Assembly: GCA_029260795.1 (NCBI GenBank)
Contig: JAJDCO010000031.1
Span: forward strand, 62,001-126,000
Direction: 5' to 3'
DNA: 64,000 bases
Source of the DNA: Planctomycetota bacterium
GTDB lineage: Bacteria > Planctomycetota > OFTM77
Shown here: positions 34,774 through 43,553 of the stretch, piece after piece
Layout of the letters: each line of letters begins with the position of its first letter
Position numbering within the stretch: position 1 is the first letter of the stretch
The notes under the pieces: model-generated
The model's input: only the letters and a program-made list of their open reading frames with translations
The model's database searches: none
Told to the model about the DNA's origin: nothing
Position numbers and translations under genes: made by a program

Positions 34774-36114
34774 ATGGCTGCGAAGCTGATCCTCACCGAT
34801 GGTGGGACGAAGAAGGCCTTCAAGCTCAAGGGGGGCTCCGCCCGGATCGGCAGCGGAACCGGTTGCCCGATTCAGGTTCGGGATGGCGACGCTTCGGACG
34901 AGCACTGTTTGCTCGAAAAGACGGACGCCGGCTGGGAGCTCAGGGATCTCCGGAGCGACAAGGGAACACGCGTCAACGGCTCCCTGATCGATCAAAAGGT
35001 GCTCACACCCGGAGACGTGATCGCCATCGGAGGCGCCATGATCACCTTCGATCTCGAGGACGAGGTCGAGGAGGTCGTCCTCGGCCAAGCACCTGCGCCC
35101 GCACCTGCGCCCGCACCTGCGGCAGCGATCGTGGCACCGGCCTCCTATCGCAGCGCGGCCGGCACCGCGGGCAAGCGCTCGGGTGGGCGCGGCAAGGCGC
35201 GCGTGGCGGCGGCGCGTCGCGAACGCGAGCGCGAGTACGATGACGACGACGAGCGCCCGGCCCGAACTCATCGCAAGCAGGGGCTCTCCACTCCGGCGAT
35301 GGCCGGCATCGTCATCTCGGTGGTCTCGATTCTGGGCCTCCTGCTCTTCTTGGCGCTCAAGAGCCTCGAGTCCGATCCCGAAGCGAACCTATTCAACGCG
35401 GTCCTGCAAGCGCGCGAGACGGGCGACATCGAGAAGGTCAAGGCGGCGGGCGATGCCTTCATCGCTGAGTTCCCCAAATCGCCGAGCCGCTACAAGATCG
35501 AGGACATGGTCAACGAGTTCGTGGCTGCGCGCGATCCGGGACAATCGCAGGCGATCCTGTATCGCTTCTCTCGATGGTTCAACAACCTCAAAGACCAGTT
35601 CGACAGCGGGGCCTATCAGAAGGACTACCCCGACGCGGTCCAGCTCGTGATCATCCAGGCGGACTACTTCCTCCAGGATGCGCCCAAGAATCACGAGAAC
35701 TTCAACGCCGTGAAGGTCATGCTCGATCGGGCGCGCGAGAAGTGGTCCGAGATCGAGGCGCGCTACCAGTTCACGCCCAAGGATCGCAAGGAGCTCGGGA
35801 CCGTCGACTACCTGATGCGCCGCACTTACTACCGCGCCTGCTTCCCGATGCTGCAACGCTTCATCGATGCCGGCGACGAGGAGGACAAGCGCGACGGCAA
35901 GACCTTGGTGGCGGACTACACGAAGTATCAGAAGGAAGACTTCGACAAGAACATGACCATCGCCAACAACCGCATCGAGAAGGGCGAGTACGTCCAGGCG
36001 CTGGTCAAGCTCCGCTTCATGGAAGCGTTGTTCACCGAGGAGTACGTTTCCCAGGTGCGCCCGCTCATCGCCAAGGCCGAAGGGCTCCGAGCGGCAGCCG
36101 CCAACGGCGAGTAG
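34774..36114 (+). CDS. FHA-domain membrane protein with periplasmic helical repeat region
   Basis: A 446-residue protein. Residues about 1-95 form an FHA phosphothreonine-recognition domain (ARIGSGTGCPIQV, DEHCLLEK, DKGTRVNGSLI). Next come an Ala-Pro repeat linker (APAPAPAP), a basic then acidic segment (YDDDDERPAR), one transmembrane helix at about residues 180-203 (GIVISVVSILGLLLFLALK), and about 240 residues of TPR-like helices (NLFNAVLQARETGDIEKVKAAG). The FHA side would be cytosolic, which suggests Ser/Thr kinase signalling linked to an extracytoplasmic scaffold. ATG 34774 is preferred because AGAGGG lies just upstream; an in-frame ATG exists at 34756. Confidence 0.85.
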   Translation: MAAKLILTDGGTKKAFKLKGGSARIGSGTGCPIQVRDGDASDEHCLLEKTDAGWELRDLRSDKGTRVNGSLIDQKVLTPGDVIAIGGAMITFDLEDEVEEVVLGQAPAPAPAPAPAAAIVAPASYRSAAGTAGKRSGGRGKARVAAARREREREYDDDDERPARTHRKQGLSTPAMAGIVISVVSILGLLLFLALKSLESDPEANLFNAVLQARETGDIEKVKAAGDAFIAEFPKSPSRYKIEDMVNEFVAARDPGQSQAILYRFSRWFNNLKDQFDSGAYQKDYPDAVQLVIIQADYFLQDAPKNHENFNAVKVMLDRAREKWSEIEARYQFTPKDRKELGTVDYLMRRTYYRACFPMLQRFIDAGDEEDKRDGKTLVADYTKYQKEDFDKNMTIANNRIEKGEYVQALVKLRFMEALFTEEYVSQVRPLIAKAEGLRAAAANGE

Positions 36115-36305
36115 AGCGGCATCGCCCTCTGTTCTTCCGCCGACCACTTTCCCCGGAAGTCTCGTCTTCTCGTTGGACGGTCCAAGGAACAGAGACCCGA
36201 ACGGATTTCGCCACATCGCACGTTGGGGTTCAGCGCGTCCCGGTGAAGAGCTCGCCGAAGGCGATAGTCGGTTCGTGAGCGCGCCCTGCTGCGATCGACC
36301 GAGTA

Positions 36306-36321
36306 CCAGGCTGAAGCCTGG
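36306..36321. terminator. Hairpin between convergent genes
   Basis: CCAGGC (36306-36311) and GCCTGG (36316-36321) close a TGAA tetraloop, 15 bases past the PRTase stop on the minus strand and about 190 past the FHA gene stop. Confidence 0.45.
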
Positions 36322-36336
36322 CCTCCGAGGTGCCGT

Positions 36337-36975
36337 CTAGTTCGCTTCGGCGAGGACGTTTCGGACCTCGTCGTCAGAGGGCTCGGCGAAGCTCTCGTAG
36401 AAGCTGGCCGTCTGGAAGCTCCCGGTGGCCTTCACGACCAGGACCTCGATGCCGTCGGACTTCTCCGAGACGCGCTGATGAGCGTTCTGGCTGGAGCACG
36501 GTGCGGCGACGATCACGGACTCGGGCTTCTTGTTGCGCATTGCCGAGATACCGGCCATCGCGGTGTAGCCGCTGGCGAGGCCTTCGCCCACGACGATGAC
36601 GCGTCGACCCGAGACCTGCAGCGGCGGGTTGACGTCTTGGAATGCCTCTTGGCGTCGCTTGACCTCGCGCAGCACCGAGACGGTGATCGACCTGACTCGG
36701 GTGCTGCTGAGCGAGAGGCTCTCGAGAAGCTTCTCGTCGATGAGCACGTCGCCGGATGCGCTGACGGCTCCGAATCCGGTTTCGGGATTCCACGGGATCG
36801 GTAGGCGACCCAGGAAGAGTAGAGAGAGGGGAGCGCCGAGGATTTGCGCAATGGGAGCTGCGACGAGGACGCTCCCAGGGCGAAGCGCGACCACGTGGCA
36901 GACCTGATCGCTGTGGGGCGCGAGCCGGTCGGCGAGTCGCCGTCCAGCGGAAGAGCGATCTTCGAAGCGAGCCAT
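36337..36975 (-). CDS. Phosphoribosyltransferase-like protein
   Basis: A 212-residue type I PRTase-fold protein. It begins FEDRSSAGRRLADRL, as in the family of uncharacterised PRTases, has VVALRPGSVLVAAPIAQ, and the hairpin PWNPETGFGAVSASGDVLID. The position of the PRPP-binding loop reads IVVGEGLASGYTAMAG; the usual two acidic residues before Gly are Gly-Glu here, so PRPP binding is uncertain. Substrate unknown. Confidence 0.8.
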   Translation of the reverse strand: MARFEDRSSAGRRLADRLAPHSDQVCHVVALRPGSVLVAAPIAQILGAPLSLLFLGRLPIPWNPETGFGAVSASGDVLIDEKLLESLSLSSTRVRSITVSVLREVKRRQEAFQDVNPPLQVSGRRVIVVGEGLASGYTAMAGISAMRNKKPESVIVAAPCSSQNAHQRVSEKSDGIEVLVVKATGSFQTASFYESFAEPSDDEVRNVLAEAN

Positions 36976-37188
36976 CGGGAATCCCCTCGTTTCGCCGTCA
37001 GAGTGCGGACCGCATTGTTCTTCGGTTTGGGAGGTCGCCTTGCTTGCGATCGATTCTAGAAGATCGAGTCGATCTCTGCGAGCCGAGTGTTCGCGGGGGC
37101 CGGCTGGCGGAGGATCCGCCGCGTCCGGGGACCGATGAGCACTCGTCTTTTCAGCCTCGAGTCGCGATTCGAGTTGGCTCGATTCGCG

Positions 37189-39462
37189 TCACTTCCCCTC
37201 TGCGCTCGGTCGGACGAGCGCGGCGAGGAGGTCGACTCGGACCTTTTGAGGGCGATTGTCGTTCGGCTTGGCGGTCGCACGCAGCCGCTTCTCGAGATCG
37301 GTGAGGAAGTCCTCGACGAGCTGGACGAACTCGCGATTCGGCACCTTGGCGCCATCGCGCACCAACGACTCCAGTCGCTCGACACCGACCACGGGCGGCG
37401 GCACCGTGGCGAGCTGAGTGCGTAGCGCATCGCTGTGAATCTGGAGCGACGAGTCCTCGGTGCTGAGTGCGATCATGTCGAGCCGCGTCAGCGCCTTGGC
37501 CATCGCGCGCGGCAGCTGCCGCGGGCGCGCACGCTCGGTATCGTAGCGCTCGCGAATCATCCGAATGACGACACCCAGCGAGTAGGGGAGCTTGTCGAGC
37601 TTCGAGGGCTTCGTGTTGGCGCGAGCTTGCTCGAGGATCGTCAGGGTCGCGAGGTCCTCACTATCGAGGATCTGATTCGTCTGGCGGTCCCAAGGCAGCA
37701 GCAGAGGCTCACCGTCGCGGCGAACGAGGAGCAAGTCGAACGGCGCGTCCCCCGCGCGGAGCTCGACGACGAGCGGCACCGAGCGAAGGCTGGCCGCCAT
37801 GCGGTCCACGAAGGCCGCGTCTCGCTTCAGCTCGAGGAACTGGACGCGCAGGACGTCTTGCAGACGAACGTTTCCGGCGCTGGGAGCCGCCAGGTCCTCG
37901 AGGAGCTTTAGGGCATCGTCGCCACCGGAGAGGTTCTTGATGCGGTTGGTCGGCACGGCCAGGCCCGTCGATATCGGTCGCGAGAAGATCTCATGGAGCA
38001 CGAGCTCGTAGAAGAGCCGCGGTGAGGGGTTCTTCGGATCGGAGGCGGCGGGCTGGGGCGATGCTTTCGGCGATGAGTCGTCGGGGACCTCGGTCGCCGG
38101 CGAAGCGTGTTTGGCGGTGGCCGGAGCCGTCTCCTTCGCCTTCTTCGCCTCGGACTCCGAGCTGCCGTTGGGCTTCGCTCCCTCCGGTTCCGTGCTCGCC
38201 GCGGGAGCTTTCTGTTCGGGCGCGCCCTGGTCCGTCGGCTCGGTCTCCTCGGGAGTCGACTTCGCGGCGCTGCTGGAGCCGTTCACGGGAGAGGTCGGGT
38301 TCGAAGGCTGCTCTCGCTCGGGCTTCTTCGATGGAGGCATCACCGCTTCGGGAGAAGACGTCTTCTTTCCCTCGGCCAGGTCGACGGTCGACGCGGCTTC
38401 GACCTGGGAGGGCGCGGGCGGAGCTTCCGGTGCCGCGACGGGCACGGGCGGAGCTTCGACAGTGAGGACGATGGCCGGCGAGATCCACGGGCGCCCGGTC
38501 GCGTCGATTCCGGTCGCTCGCAGATGATGCGCGCCGGCGTCCTGAATCGGGAACCGGCCCCGGAAGGTGCCTTTGCGCTCGGGGCTGCCGGGCTGCTGGA
38601 TGAGTGTCTTCCAGGGACCGGACTCGCCGAGGGCTCGCTCCAGCTTGACGGAAGCGACGTGGGACCAGGCGACGCGGATCTCCTGCTTCTCTCCGAAGGA
38701 GGCGGTCGTCGGCGTGGGCAGCGAGAGTCGGAGCCCCGGCAAGCCGGGAACGGGCAGGGAGGTGAGGCGTTCGAGGTGCTCTCGGGCGAAGCGGAGCAGC
38801 TCCTGGCGACGCGGCAAAGCGTCGTCCCACCAGTCGTCGAACTGATGCTGGAGACGCTCGACCTGCTCTTCGCGATCGACGAAGACGAGCAGCTCGGCCG
38901 AGGCCGCGCGACGCACTGCGTCCGGGGGAGTCGCCCCGACGATCGCACCGCGAAAGGCGCGGTTGCCGTCTCGTGACTCGGGAGCCGCGAAGACCATCAG
39001 GCCGGCCGGCCCCTCGTTGGGTGCCTGGGCGCGCACGTGAATCTCGAGGCGCCTCGCCTCGAGCGAGTGGATGAGGCGTGTCAGAGCTGGAGCCGGAAGC
39101 GTGACCAGCCAATGCTCGAGCGCATCGGTCGGGTCGGGCAAGTCTTCGGCATGGCGCCCGAAGACGCGCTTCCAAAAGCCACTCGGTCGCGACGGCTTCG
39201 GGGTCTCCTGCTCGGGAGGCAGCGTGAGCAGGAGCCGGAGCCGACGGAGCCCGGCGTTGGGTGCGATCAGTCGCAACAGTCCGGCCGACGAAGGCATCGG
39301 GCCTACGAGGTCGGCCGTCTCGGCGAGTGTGAGATAACGGAGCACGATCCGACTGGAGTCGTCTCCACCGTCGAGCACGCCGAACTCATCACGGAGTCGC
39401 CGTCGCTCTTCATCGATGTCTCGCCGTTTCGGCTTGGCACCGCCCGCTGGACCGCTCTTCAT
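37189..39462 (-). CDS. Large cytosolic protein of unknown function with long disordered linker
   Basis: A 757-residue protein with no signal peptide or membrane segment. Residues 1 to about 320 are mixed alpha/beta and rich in Arg and Leu (VLRYLTLAETADLVG, GLLRLIAPNAGLRRLRLLL). They include a short beta domain (IRVAWSHVASVKLERALG) that resembles a fibronectin-type fold. Residues about 330-495 are low-complexity Pro, Ala, Glu, Ser and Lys. The last 260 residues are folded again (LFYELVLHEIFSRPISTG, DAPFDLLLVRRDGEPLLLPWD). No family recognised. ATG 39462 has GGAGGGGAG upstream. It is divergent from the MobA-like gene. Confidence 0.72.
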   Translation of the reverse strand: MKSGPAGGAKPKRRDIDEERRRLRDEFGVLDGGDDSSRIVLRYLTLAETADLVGPMPSSAGLLRLIAPNAGLRRLRLLLTLPPEQETPKPSRPSGFWKRVFGRHAEDLPDPTDALEHWLVTLPAPALTRLIHSLEARRLEIHVRAQAPNEGPAGLMVFAAPESRDGNRAFRGAIVGATPPDAVRRAASAELLVFVDREEQVERLQHQFDDWWDDALPRRQELLRFAREHLERLTSLPVPGLPGLRLSLPTPTTASFGEKQEIRVAWSHVASVKLERALGESGPWKTLIQQPGSPERKGTFRGRFPIQDAGAHHLRATGIDATGRPWISPAIVLTVEAPPVPVAAPEAPPAPSQVEAASTVDLAEGKKTSSPEAVMPPSKKPEREQPSNPTSPVNGSSSAAKSTPEETEPTDQGAPEQKAPAASTEPEGAKPNGSSESEAKKAKETAPATAKHASPATEVPDDSSPKASPQPAASDPKNPSPRLFYELVLHEIFSRPISTGLAVPTNRIKNLSGGDDALKLLEDLAAPSAGNVRLQDVLRVQFLELKRDAAFVDRMAASLRSVPLVVELRAGDAPFDLLLVRRDGEPLLLPWDRQTNQILDSEDLATLTILEQARANTKPSKLDKLPYSLGVVIRMIRERYDTERARPRQLPRAMAKALTRLDMIALSTEDSSLQIHSDALRTQLATVPPPVVGVERLESLVRDGAKVPNREFVQLVEDFLTDLEKRLRATAKPNDNRPQKVRVDLLAALVRPSAEGK

Positions 39463-39739
39463 CGCGGCTCCCCTCCGTCGGACTCGATCTCGTCGAGTCG
39501 AAGTGCAGCGCATGCCCAAGCGATCCGCACTCCGCCCGTTGATTCGTGCACGATAGCAAAACGTGCGGGCAGCGGCAGTCCGGAATCCGCGAAGCCGTCT
39601 TTCGGCACCCAGAGCAGCTCGAAGAGAGAGAGGTCGGGCTTGCGGGAAGGCCTCGAACAGCCCTGGCGCCCAGCCGGCGCCTCGGGTATATCAGACGCTC
39701 TTGTCCTGCGATCGAGAGCTGTACTGAGGAGTCTGAGTC

Positions 39740-40369
39740 ATGATGACCGCCGTCGTGCTGGCCGCCGGCAAGTCGGAGCGGATGGGTACGCCCAAGGCCC
39801 TGATGAAGTTCGGGGACCGCACCTGTCTCCAGCTCGTTCTGGACACCATCTTCGACAGCTACCTCAATCACGCGCTCGTCGTGCTCGGATCCGAGGGACA
39901 GAGCGTCTTCGACGAAGCCCATCTGGCCGACTACCCGAATGTCGACGCGATCATCCATGAGGGATGGGAAGACGGGCAGACCTCGTCGGTCAAGGCCGCC
40001 ATCGCTGAGCTGAAGAAGCGCTCCGACTCGTTCCTGCTCTTTCCCGTCGACTTCCCCCTCGTGACGCCGTCGACCATCCGCGCGATGGTCGACCTGCACC
40101 TCAAGCGTCACCAGGGAACGGGCGTCATCGTGCCGTCGTATCAGAATCGTCGGGGTCATCCCGTGCTCGTCGAGACCGATGTCTTTCGACGTCCGATCCT
40201 CGAGCTCAGCAACGATCGTCCCCTGACGGACGTGCTGTTCGCCGACCCGAACAAGGTCGAGTACGTCGTCGTCGATTCCGACGAGGTCGTGCGCGACATG
40301 GACTCTCCCGACGATTACGACCACATCAAGCGCACCTGGGAACAGCGCTCGAAGTCGAAGAACGCGTAG
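39740..40369 (+). CDS. MobA-like NTP transferase (MocA/MobA family)
   Basis: A 209-residue nucleotidyltransferase. The N-terminal nucleotide-binding signature is VVLAAGKSERMGTPKALMKFG, followed by GWEDGQTSSVKAAI, the metal-site motif FPVDFPLVTPSTI, and GHPVLVE. It resembles MocA (molybdopterin cytidylyltransferase) and other MobA-like enzymes. A molybdenum-cofactor role would suit a genome with formate dehydrogenase, but that enzyme normally uses the guanine dinucleotide cofactor, and sugar nucleotidyltransferases look similar. Two adjacent ATGs (39740, 39743) are possible starts. Confidence 0.78.
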   Translation: MMTAVVLAAGKSERMGTPKALMKFGDRTCLQLVLDTIFDSYLNHALVVLGSEGQSVFDEAHLADYPNVDAIIHEGWEDGQTSSVKAAIAELKKRSDSFLLFPVDFPLVTPSTIRAMVDLHLKRHQGTGVIVPSYQNRRGHPVLVETDVFRRPILELSNDRPLTDVLFADPNKVEYVVVDSDEVVRDMDSPDDYDHIKRTWEQRSKSKNA

Positions 40370-40380
40370 CCCGGTTGCAC

Positions 40381-40394
40381 GGAGGCGGGCCTCC
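40381..40394. terminator. Short hairpin between convergent genes
   Basis: GGAGG (40381-40385) and CCTCC (40390-40394) around CGGG, 11 bases past the MobA-like stop. Confidence 0.35.
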
Positions 40395-40419
40395 AATACG
40401 AGCAGGCTTCGCTACTTTG

Positions 40420-41880
40420 CTACTTCTCGCCTTCGTCGTTTTCCGAGTCCGGGTCGCGCTTCTTGCGCGTCGACGCCTTGCCGGTATACCCGAGGCGACG
40501 GAGCTGCTCGAGCTCGGAGCGGGTGCGGAGGTCCGAGACTTGTTCGCCCGGCTCACGGAGCTTGCTCCGCCAGCTTGCGATGCTCTCCTCCATCCGGGAG
40601 ACGATCGGGGCGTTGTCTCCGCAGACGTTGCGTTGCTCGTCTCGGTCGGCCGATCGGTCGTACAGCTCGCAGCGTTCGACCGGATACTCCCCTTCGACCG
40701 GAACGTGGCGCGGTGTGATCTCGTTGGGGTTGTCGATGTAGGTCCAGCGATCCGAGAAGACCGTGACGATGTCCTCTTCGAACTGCGCAAAGGCGAGCTC
40801 GCGCAGTGCCCCGAGATCACTACTCCAAGCCGGTGACAGGTCTTGACCGTCTCCGCCCGGATCGCGCTCGAGGCCCAAGAGGCGGAGAGTCGTGCTCCGC
40901 AAGTCGACGCTCGACGCGAGCCCCGAGACCGTCTGGCCGCCGGGCACGCCTCCTGGCCAACGGAAGATCAACGGCACTTGCAGGGAAGAGCGATACACCG
41001 AGTTCGCGTGGTAGAAGTACTTGTTGTGGTCGTAGAGATCCTCACCGTGATCGGCCACGAACACGACCAGGGTGTTGTCGAGCTCACCGCTGACTCGCAG
41101 CTCGGTCAGCAAACGATCGATCTGGTCGTCGACGTAGCGCACGCTGGCGTCATAGAGATCCAAGATGTGCGCGAGGTCGGCGTCTTCGAGCTCGCGCTTC
41201 TCGATGAAGATCTCGTTCAGCGTGTCGCGGCCGCCGTCGATGTCGCCACGGTAGCTCGGGTCGACGAAGCGTCCGGCCGTGTCCCGCGGAGGGATGTATG
41301 GCGCATGCGGCTGCATGTAGTGCACCCAGAGGAACGCTCGACTGTCCGCCTCGAAGTGCTCTCGAAGCCAACGCGCAGCATCGGCGGTCATCGTCTCCTC
41401 TGCATGCACACCGTTGTTCACGTTGTACGGATCATAGGCCTGGTGCACATCGAAGCCCTGCCCGATCTTCGACCCGGGACTGAGCAGCTGATTGGCCACG
41501 AACGCCGCGCTGGCAAAGCCCGATCCCGTGAGACGCTCGGCGAGGAAGTCTTCCGCGTCCGGGATGGGAAAGAAGCGATTCGCGATCACGCCATGCTCGG
41601 ACGGGTACTTGCCCGTCATGAGCGTCGTGACCGCCGGCAGCGTCGACGACGAGGTCGAGAAAGCCGACTCGAACCGCGTTCCCTCTTTGGCGAGGCGATC
41701 GATCGCGGGGCTGGTCTTGAGTCGTCCGCCGTAGCAGCCGAGGCGGTCGACGCGCAGCGTGTCGACCGAGATGATCAGCAGATGGCGAGCGGATGGACGC
41801 TCTTCTTCCCCGCAGCCGCAGAGGAGCAAGCCGAGTAACAGTCCCAGCCAGAGGTGAGGATTGAGTGGTGTTCGGGTCAT
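40420..41880 (-). CDS. Sulfatase-fold lipoprotein with a threonine at the nucleophile position
   Basis: A 486-residue alkaline-phosphatase-superfamily protein with a lipoprotein signal (LLGLLLCGCG; Cys21 or Cys23). Metal-site residues include D40 (IISVDTLRVD) and VFVADHGEDLYDH. Where sulfatases have Cys/Ser-x-Pro-x-Arg, it reads T80-L-P-A-V84 followed by TTLMTGKYPSEHG. The nucleophile would therefore be threonine, and the formylglycine arginine is missing. Thr nucleophiles are known from phosphoethanolamine transferases and LtaS in the same superfamily. It may be a phosphatase or transferase rather than a sulfatase. The C-terminal tail is charged (TRKKRDPDSENDEGEK). Confidence 0.85.
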   Translation of the reverse strand: MTRTPLNPHLWLGLLLGLLLCGCGEEERPSARHLLIISVDTLRVDRLGCYGGRLKTSPAIDRLAKEGTRFESAFSTSSSTLPAVTTLMTGKYPSEHGVIANRFFPIPDAEDFLAERLTGSGFASAAFVANQLLSPGSKIGQGFDVHQAYDPYNVNNGVHAEETMTADAARWLREHFEADSRAFLWVHYMQPHAPYIPPRDTAGRFVDPSYRGDIDGGRDTLNEIFIEKRELEDADLAHILDLYDASVRYVDDQIDRLLTELRVSGELDNTLVVFVADHGEDLYDHNKYFYHANSVYRSSLQVPLIFRWPGGVPGGQTVSGLASSVDLRSTTLRLLGLERDPGGDGQDLSPAWSSDLGALRELAFAQFEEDIVTVFSDRWTYIDNPNEITPRHVPVEGEYPVERCELYDRSADRDEQRNVCGDNAPIVSRMEESIASWRSKLREPGEQVSDLRTRSELEQLRRLGYTGKASTRKKRDPDSENDEGEK

Positions 41881-42092
41881 GGCGGTCCAAGTATATCACG
41901 CCGATCCGAGGTGGCACGGAGCTGCGGACGGCCTTCGGCGACGACGCGTGTTCCGTCGTGGTGTGGCAACGCGCTCGAGGATTCTGGAACGCGCGAGTCC
42001 GCGGTGACGTTCGTCTCTGCATGACGTCGTTCGGGCGTCAGCTCCGCTCCGCCGTGATGATCTTGTCGAAACCGCAGGTTCTCGTCGGCGTC

Positions 42093-42167
42093 GCTGCGCG
42101 GACGCACTCCGGATCTTGCTGCGCAGGCGCACTCCGGATCTTGCTGTGTGGATGCACGCCGGATCTT
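42093..42167. repeat. Three tandem 25-bp repeats
   Basis: Units at 42093-42117, 42118-42142 and 42143-42167 have the shared pattern GCTG-GCACTCCGGATCTT, the third more diverged. The 16-mer CGCGGACGCACTCCGG in the first unit is the reverse complement of a core in the 62-bp tandem array at 58.7 kb. The intergenic stretch 41881-42171 holds no gene otherwise. Confidence 0.8.
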
Positions 42168-42171
42168 GCCT

Positions 42172-42741
42172 TCAGCGCTTCTTGGTCAGGGCCTCTTCAT
42201 GGAGAGCGAGAAACCCGTCCAGGTCCATGGCACCTTGGTGCCCGGCGAGGACGCGTCCGCTTTGATCGAGGATGGCCGTGTAGGGAAGTGCTCCGCCCCA
42301 GCTCAGCCGATCGGCGAGGTCGTTGAGATCGCCGTCGTAGAGCCAGACCGGGAGAACCAGCTGGCGGTCGGTGAGGAAGCGGCGGACGCCGTCGGCATCG
42401 ACCGGTTCACCGGAGGGCAACGAGACGTCCATCGACAGGGTCAGGACGTCGACGCCACGAGCTGCCAGGAGGCGTCCCGCCCGCTCGAAGTCGGGTAGCT
42501 CGGCCACACAGGGCGGGCACCAAGTCGCCCAGAGGTTGACGATCGTGGTCGGGGCGGGTCGCTCGGCGAGACGAGCGGCGGTGGCCTCCCCGTCGAGCGT
42601 CTCGATCTCGATGGCCGCCGGGTACTCTCGAGCGGGCCCGGTCTCGGGACGCCGCTCGGGCTGATTGCCGCAGCCCGTCGCTGTGGCGATCAGGAGGCCT
42701 GCCAGCAGCCCCCGTCTCGCCCCTTTGCTCAGCGGGTGCAT
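42172..42741 (-). CDS. TlpA-like thioredoxin-fold lipoprotein
   Basis: A 189-residue exported protein with a lipobox ending ATGCG (lipidated Cys24). The fold is a TlpA/ResA-type thioredoxin: IVNLWATWCPPCVAELPDFER carries the CPPC redox pair, and LPYTAILDQSGRVLAGHQG holds the cis-proline and the last strands. These proteins reduce disulfides in the periplasm, for example in cytochrome c maturation. Its ATG overlaps the stop of the upstream redoxin gene by one base (TGATG), so the two are translationally coupled. Confidence 0.9.
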   Translation of the reverse strand: MHPLSKGARRGLLAGLLIATATGCGNQPERRPETGPAREYPAAIEIETLDGEATAARLAERPAPTTIVNLWATWCPPCVAELPDFERAGRLLAARGVDVLTLSMDVSLPSGEPVDADGVRRFLTDRQLVLPVWLYDGDLNDLADRLSWGGALPYTAILDQSGRVLAGHQGAMDLDGFLALHEEALTKKR

Positions 42742-43400
42742 CAGCCGTTGGTCTTCTTGATGCGCTTGATCGAGCAGCCGAAGGGCCGCGTCTTCTTGTG
42801 CTCGACGGGCTTGCCGGCGAGCAATGCCTCGATGGCGTCGCCGACGAAGTCGATGGCTTCATCGCCGAGCTGACCCCGCTGATCGTTGTCGACGCTGCCT
42901 TCGTAGGCGAGGTTCAGCTTCTGATCGAGGATGAACACGTGCGGGGTGGTCTGGGCTTCGAAGCGATCGGCGACGACGTTGCCCGCGTCCACGAGCACGT
43001 TCATGGTGACGCCCTGCTTCTTCACGTACTTGCGAATCTGGTGATACGGGTCTTCAGCCGCCGTGTCGATCTCGGTTCGGTTGGAGGCGATGGCCAGAAA
43101 GACGACGTCCTTGGCCGGATACTTCGCGACGAGCTTCTTGAGCTTGTCCTCGTACCGTTGAGAGACCGGGCAGTTGATGGACCAGAAGTCGATGACGACG
43201 ACCTTGCCTCGGAGGTCGGCCAGGCGGTGTGTCTTGCCGTCGAGGCCGGGCAAGGCGATTCGCGCGTCGACGGGCTTACCGATCTCGAAGGGCTTCTGGA
43301 CCTGGGCCGACGAGGCCTTGCCCGAAGCCGTCTGGGACCAGGTTGTCGGGGCTCCGATCAGGAGCGCGGCGGCAGCGATGAGGAGGGAGGACGTGCGCAT
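42741..43400 (-). CDS. Secreted redoxin / AhpC-TSA-like protein
   Basis: A 219-residue exported thioredoxin-fold protein. The signal peptide ends near APTTWSQ. The active-site region is VVVIDFWSINCPVSQRYEDKL, a single cysteine in a CPVS motif rather than CxxC; VDAGNVVADRFEAQTTPHVFILD holds the cis-proline loop, followed by YEGSVDND. It resembles the redoxin proteins common in planctomycetes that may act as peroxidases or thiol reductants with partner proteins. It leads a two-gene operon and is divergent from the selenoprotein AhpD gene. Confidence 0.87.
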   Translation of the reverse strand: MRTSSLLIAAAALLIGAPTTWSQTASGKASSAQVQKPFEIGKPVDARIALPGLDGKTHRLADLRGKVVVIDFWSINCPVSQRYEDKLKKLVAKYPAKDVVFLAIASNRTEIDTAAEDPYHQIRKYVKKQGVTMNVLVDAGNVVADRFEAQTTPHVFILDQKLNLAYEGSVDNDQRGQLGDEAIDFVGDAIEALLAGKPVEHKKTRPFGCSIKRIKKTNG

Positions 43401-43553
43401 GGGAGTCTCCGAGAATGCTCGAATCGGACGGAGGGGCCTCGCAGGCCTTCGCCCGGTCAGATAGGCTGTTCCCCAAGATACGTCGGCTGTCGAGCCGACG
43501 CGAGAACCGGTTCTCGACCGACGAGTGCGGGATCGCAAGGAGCGGGCGTCGAC

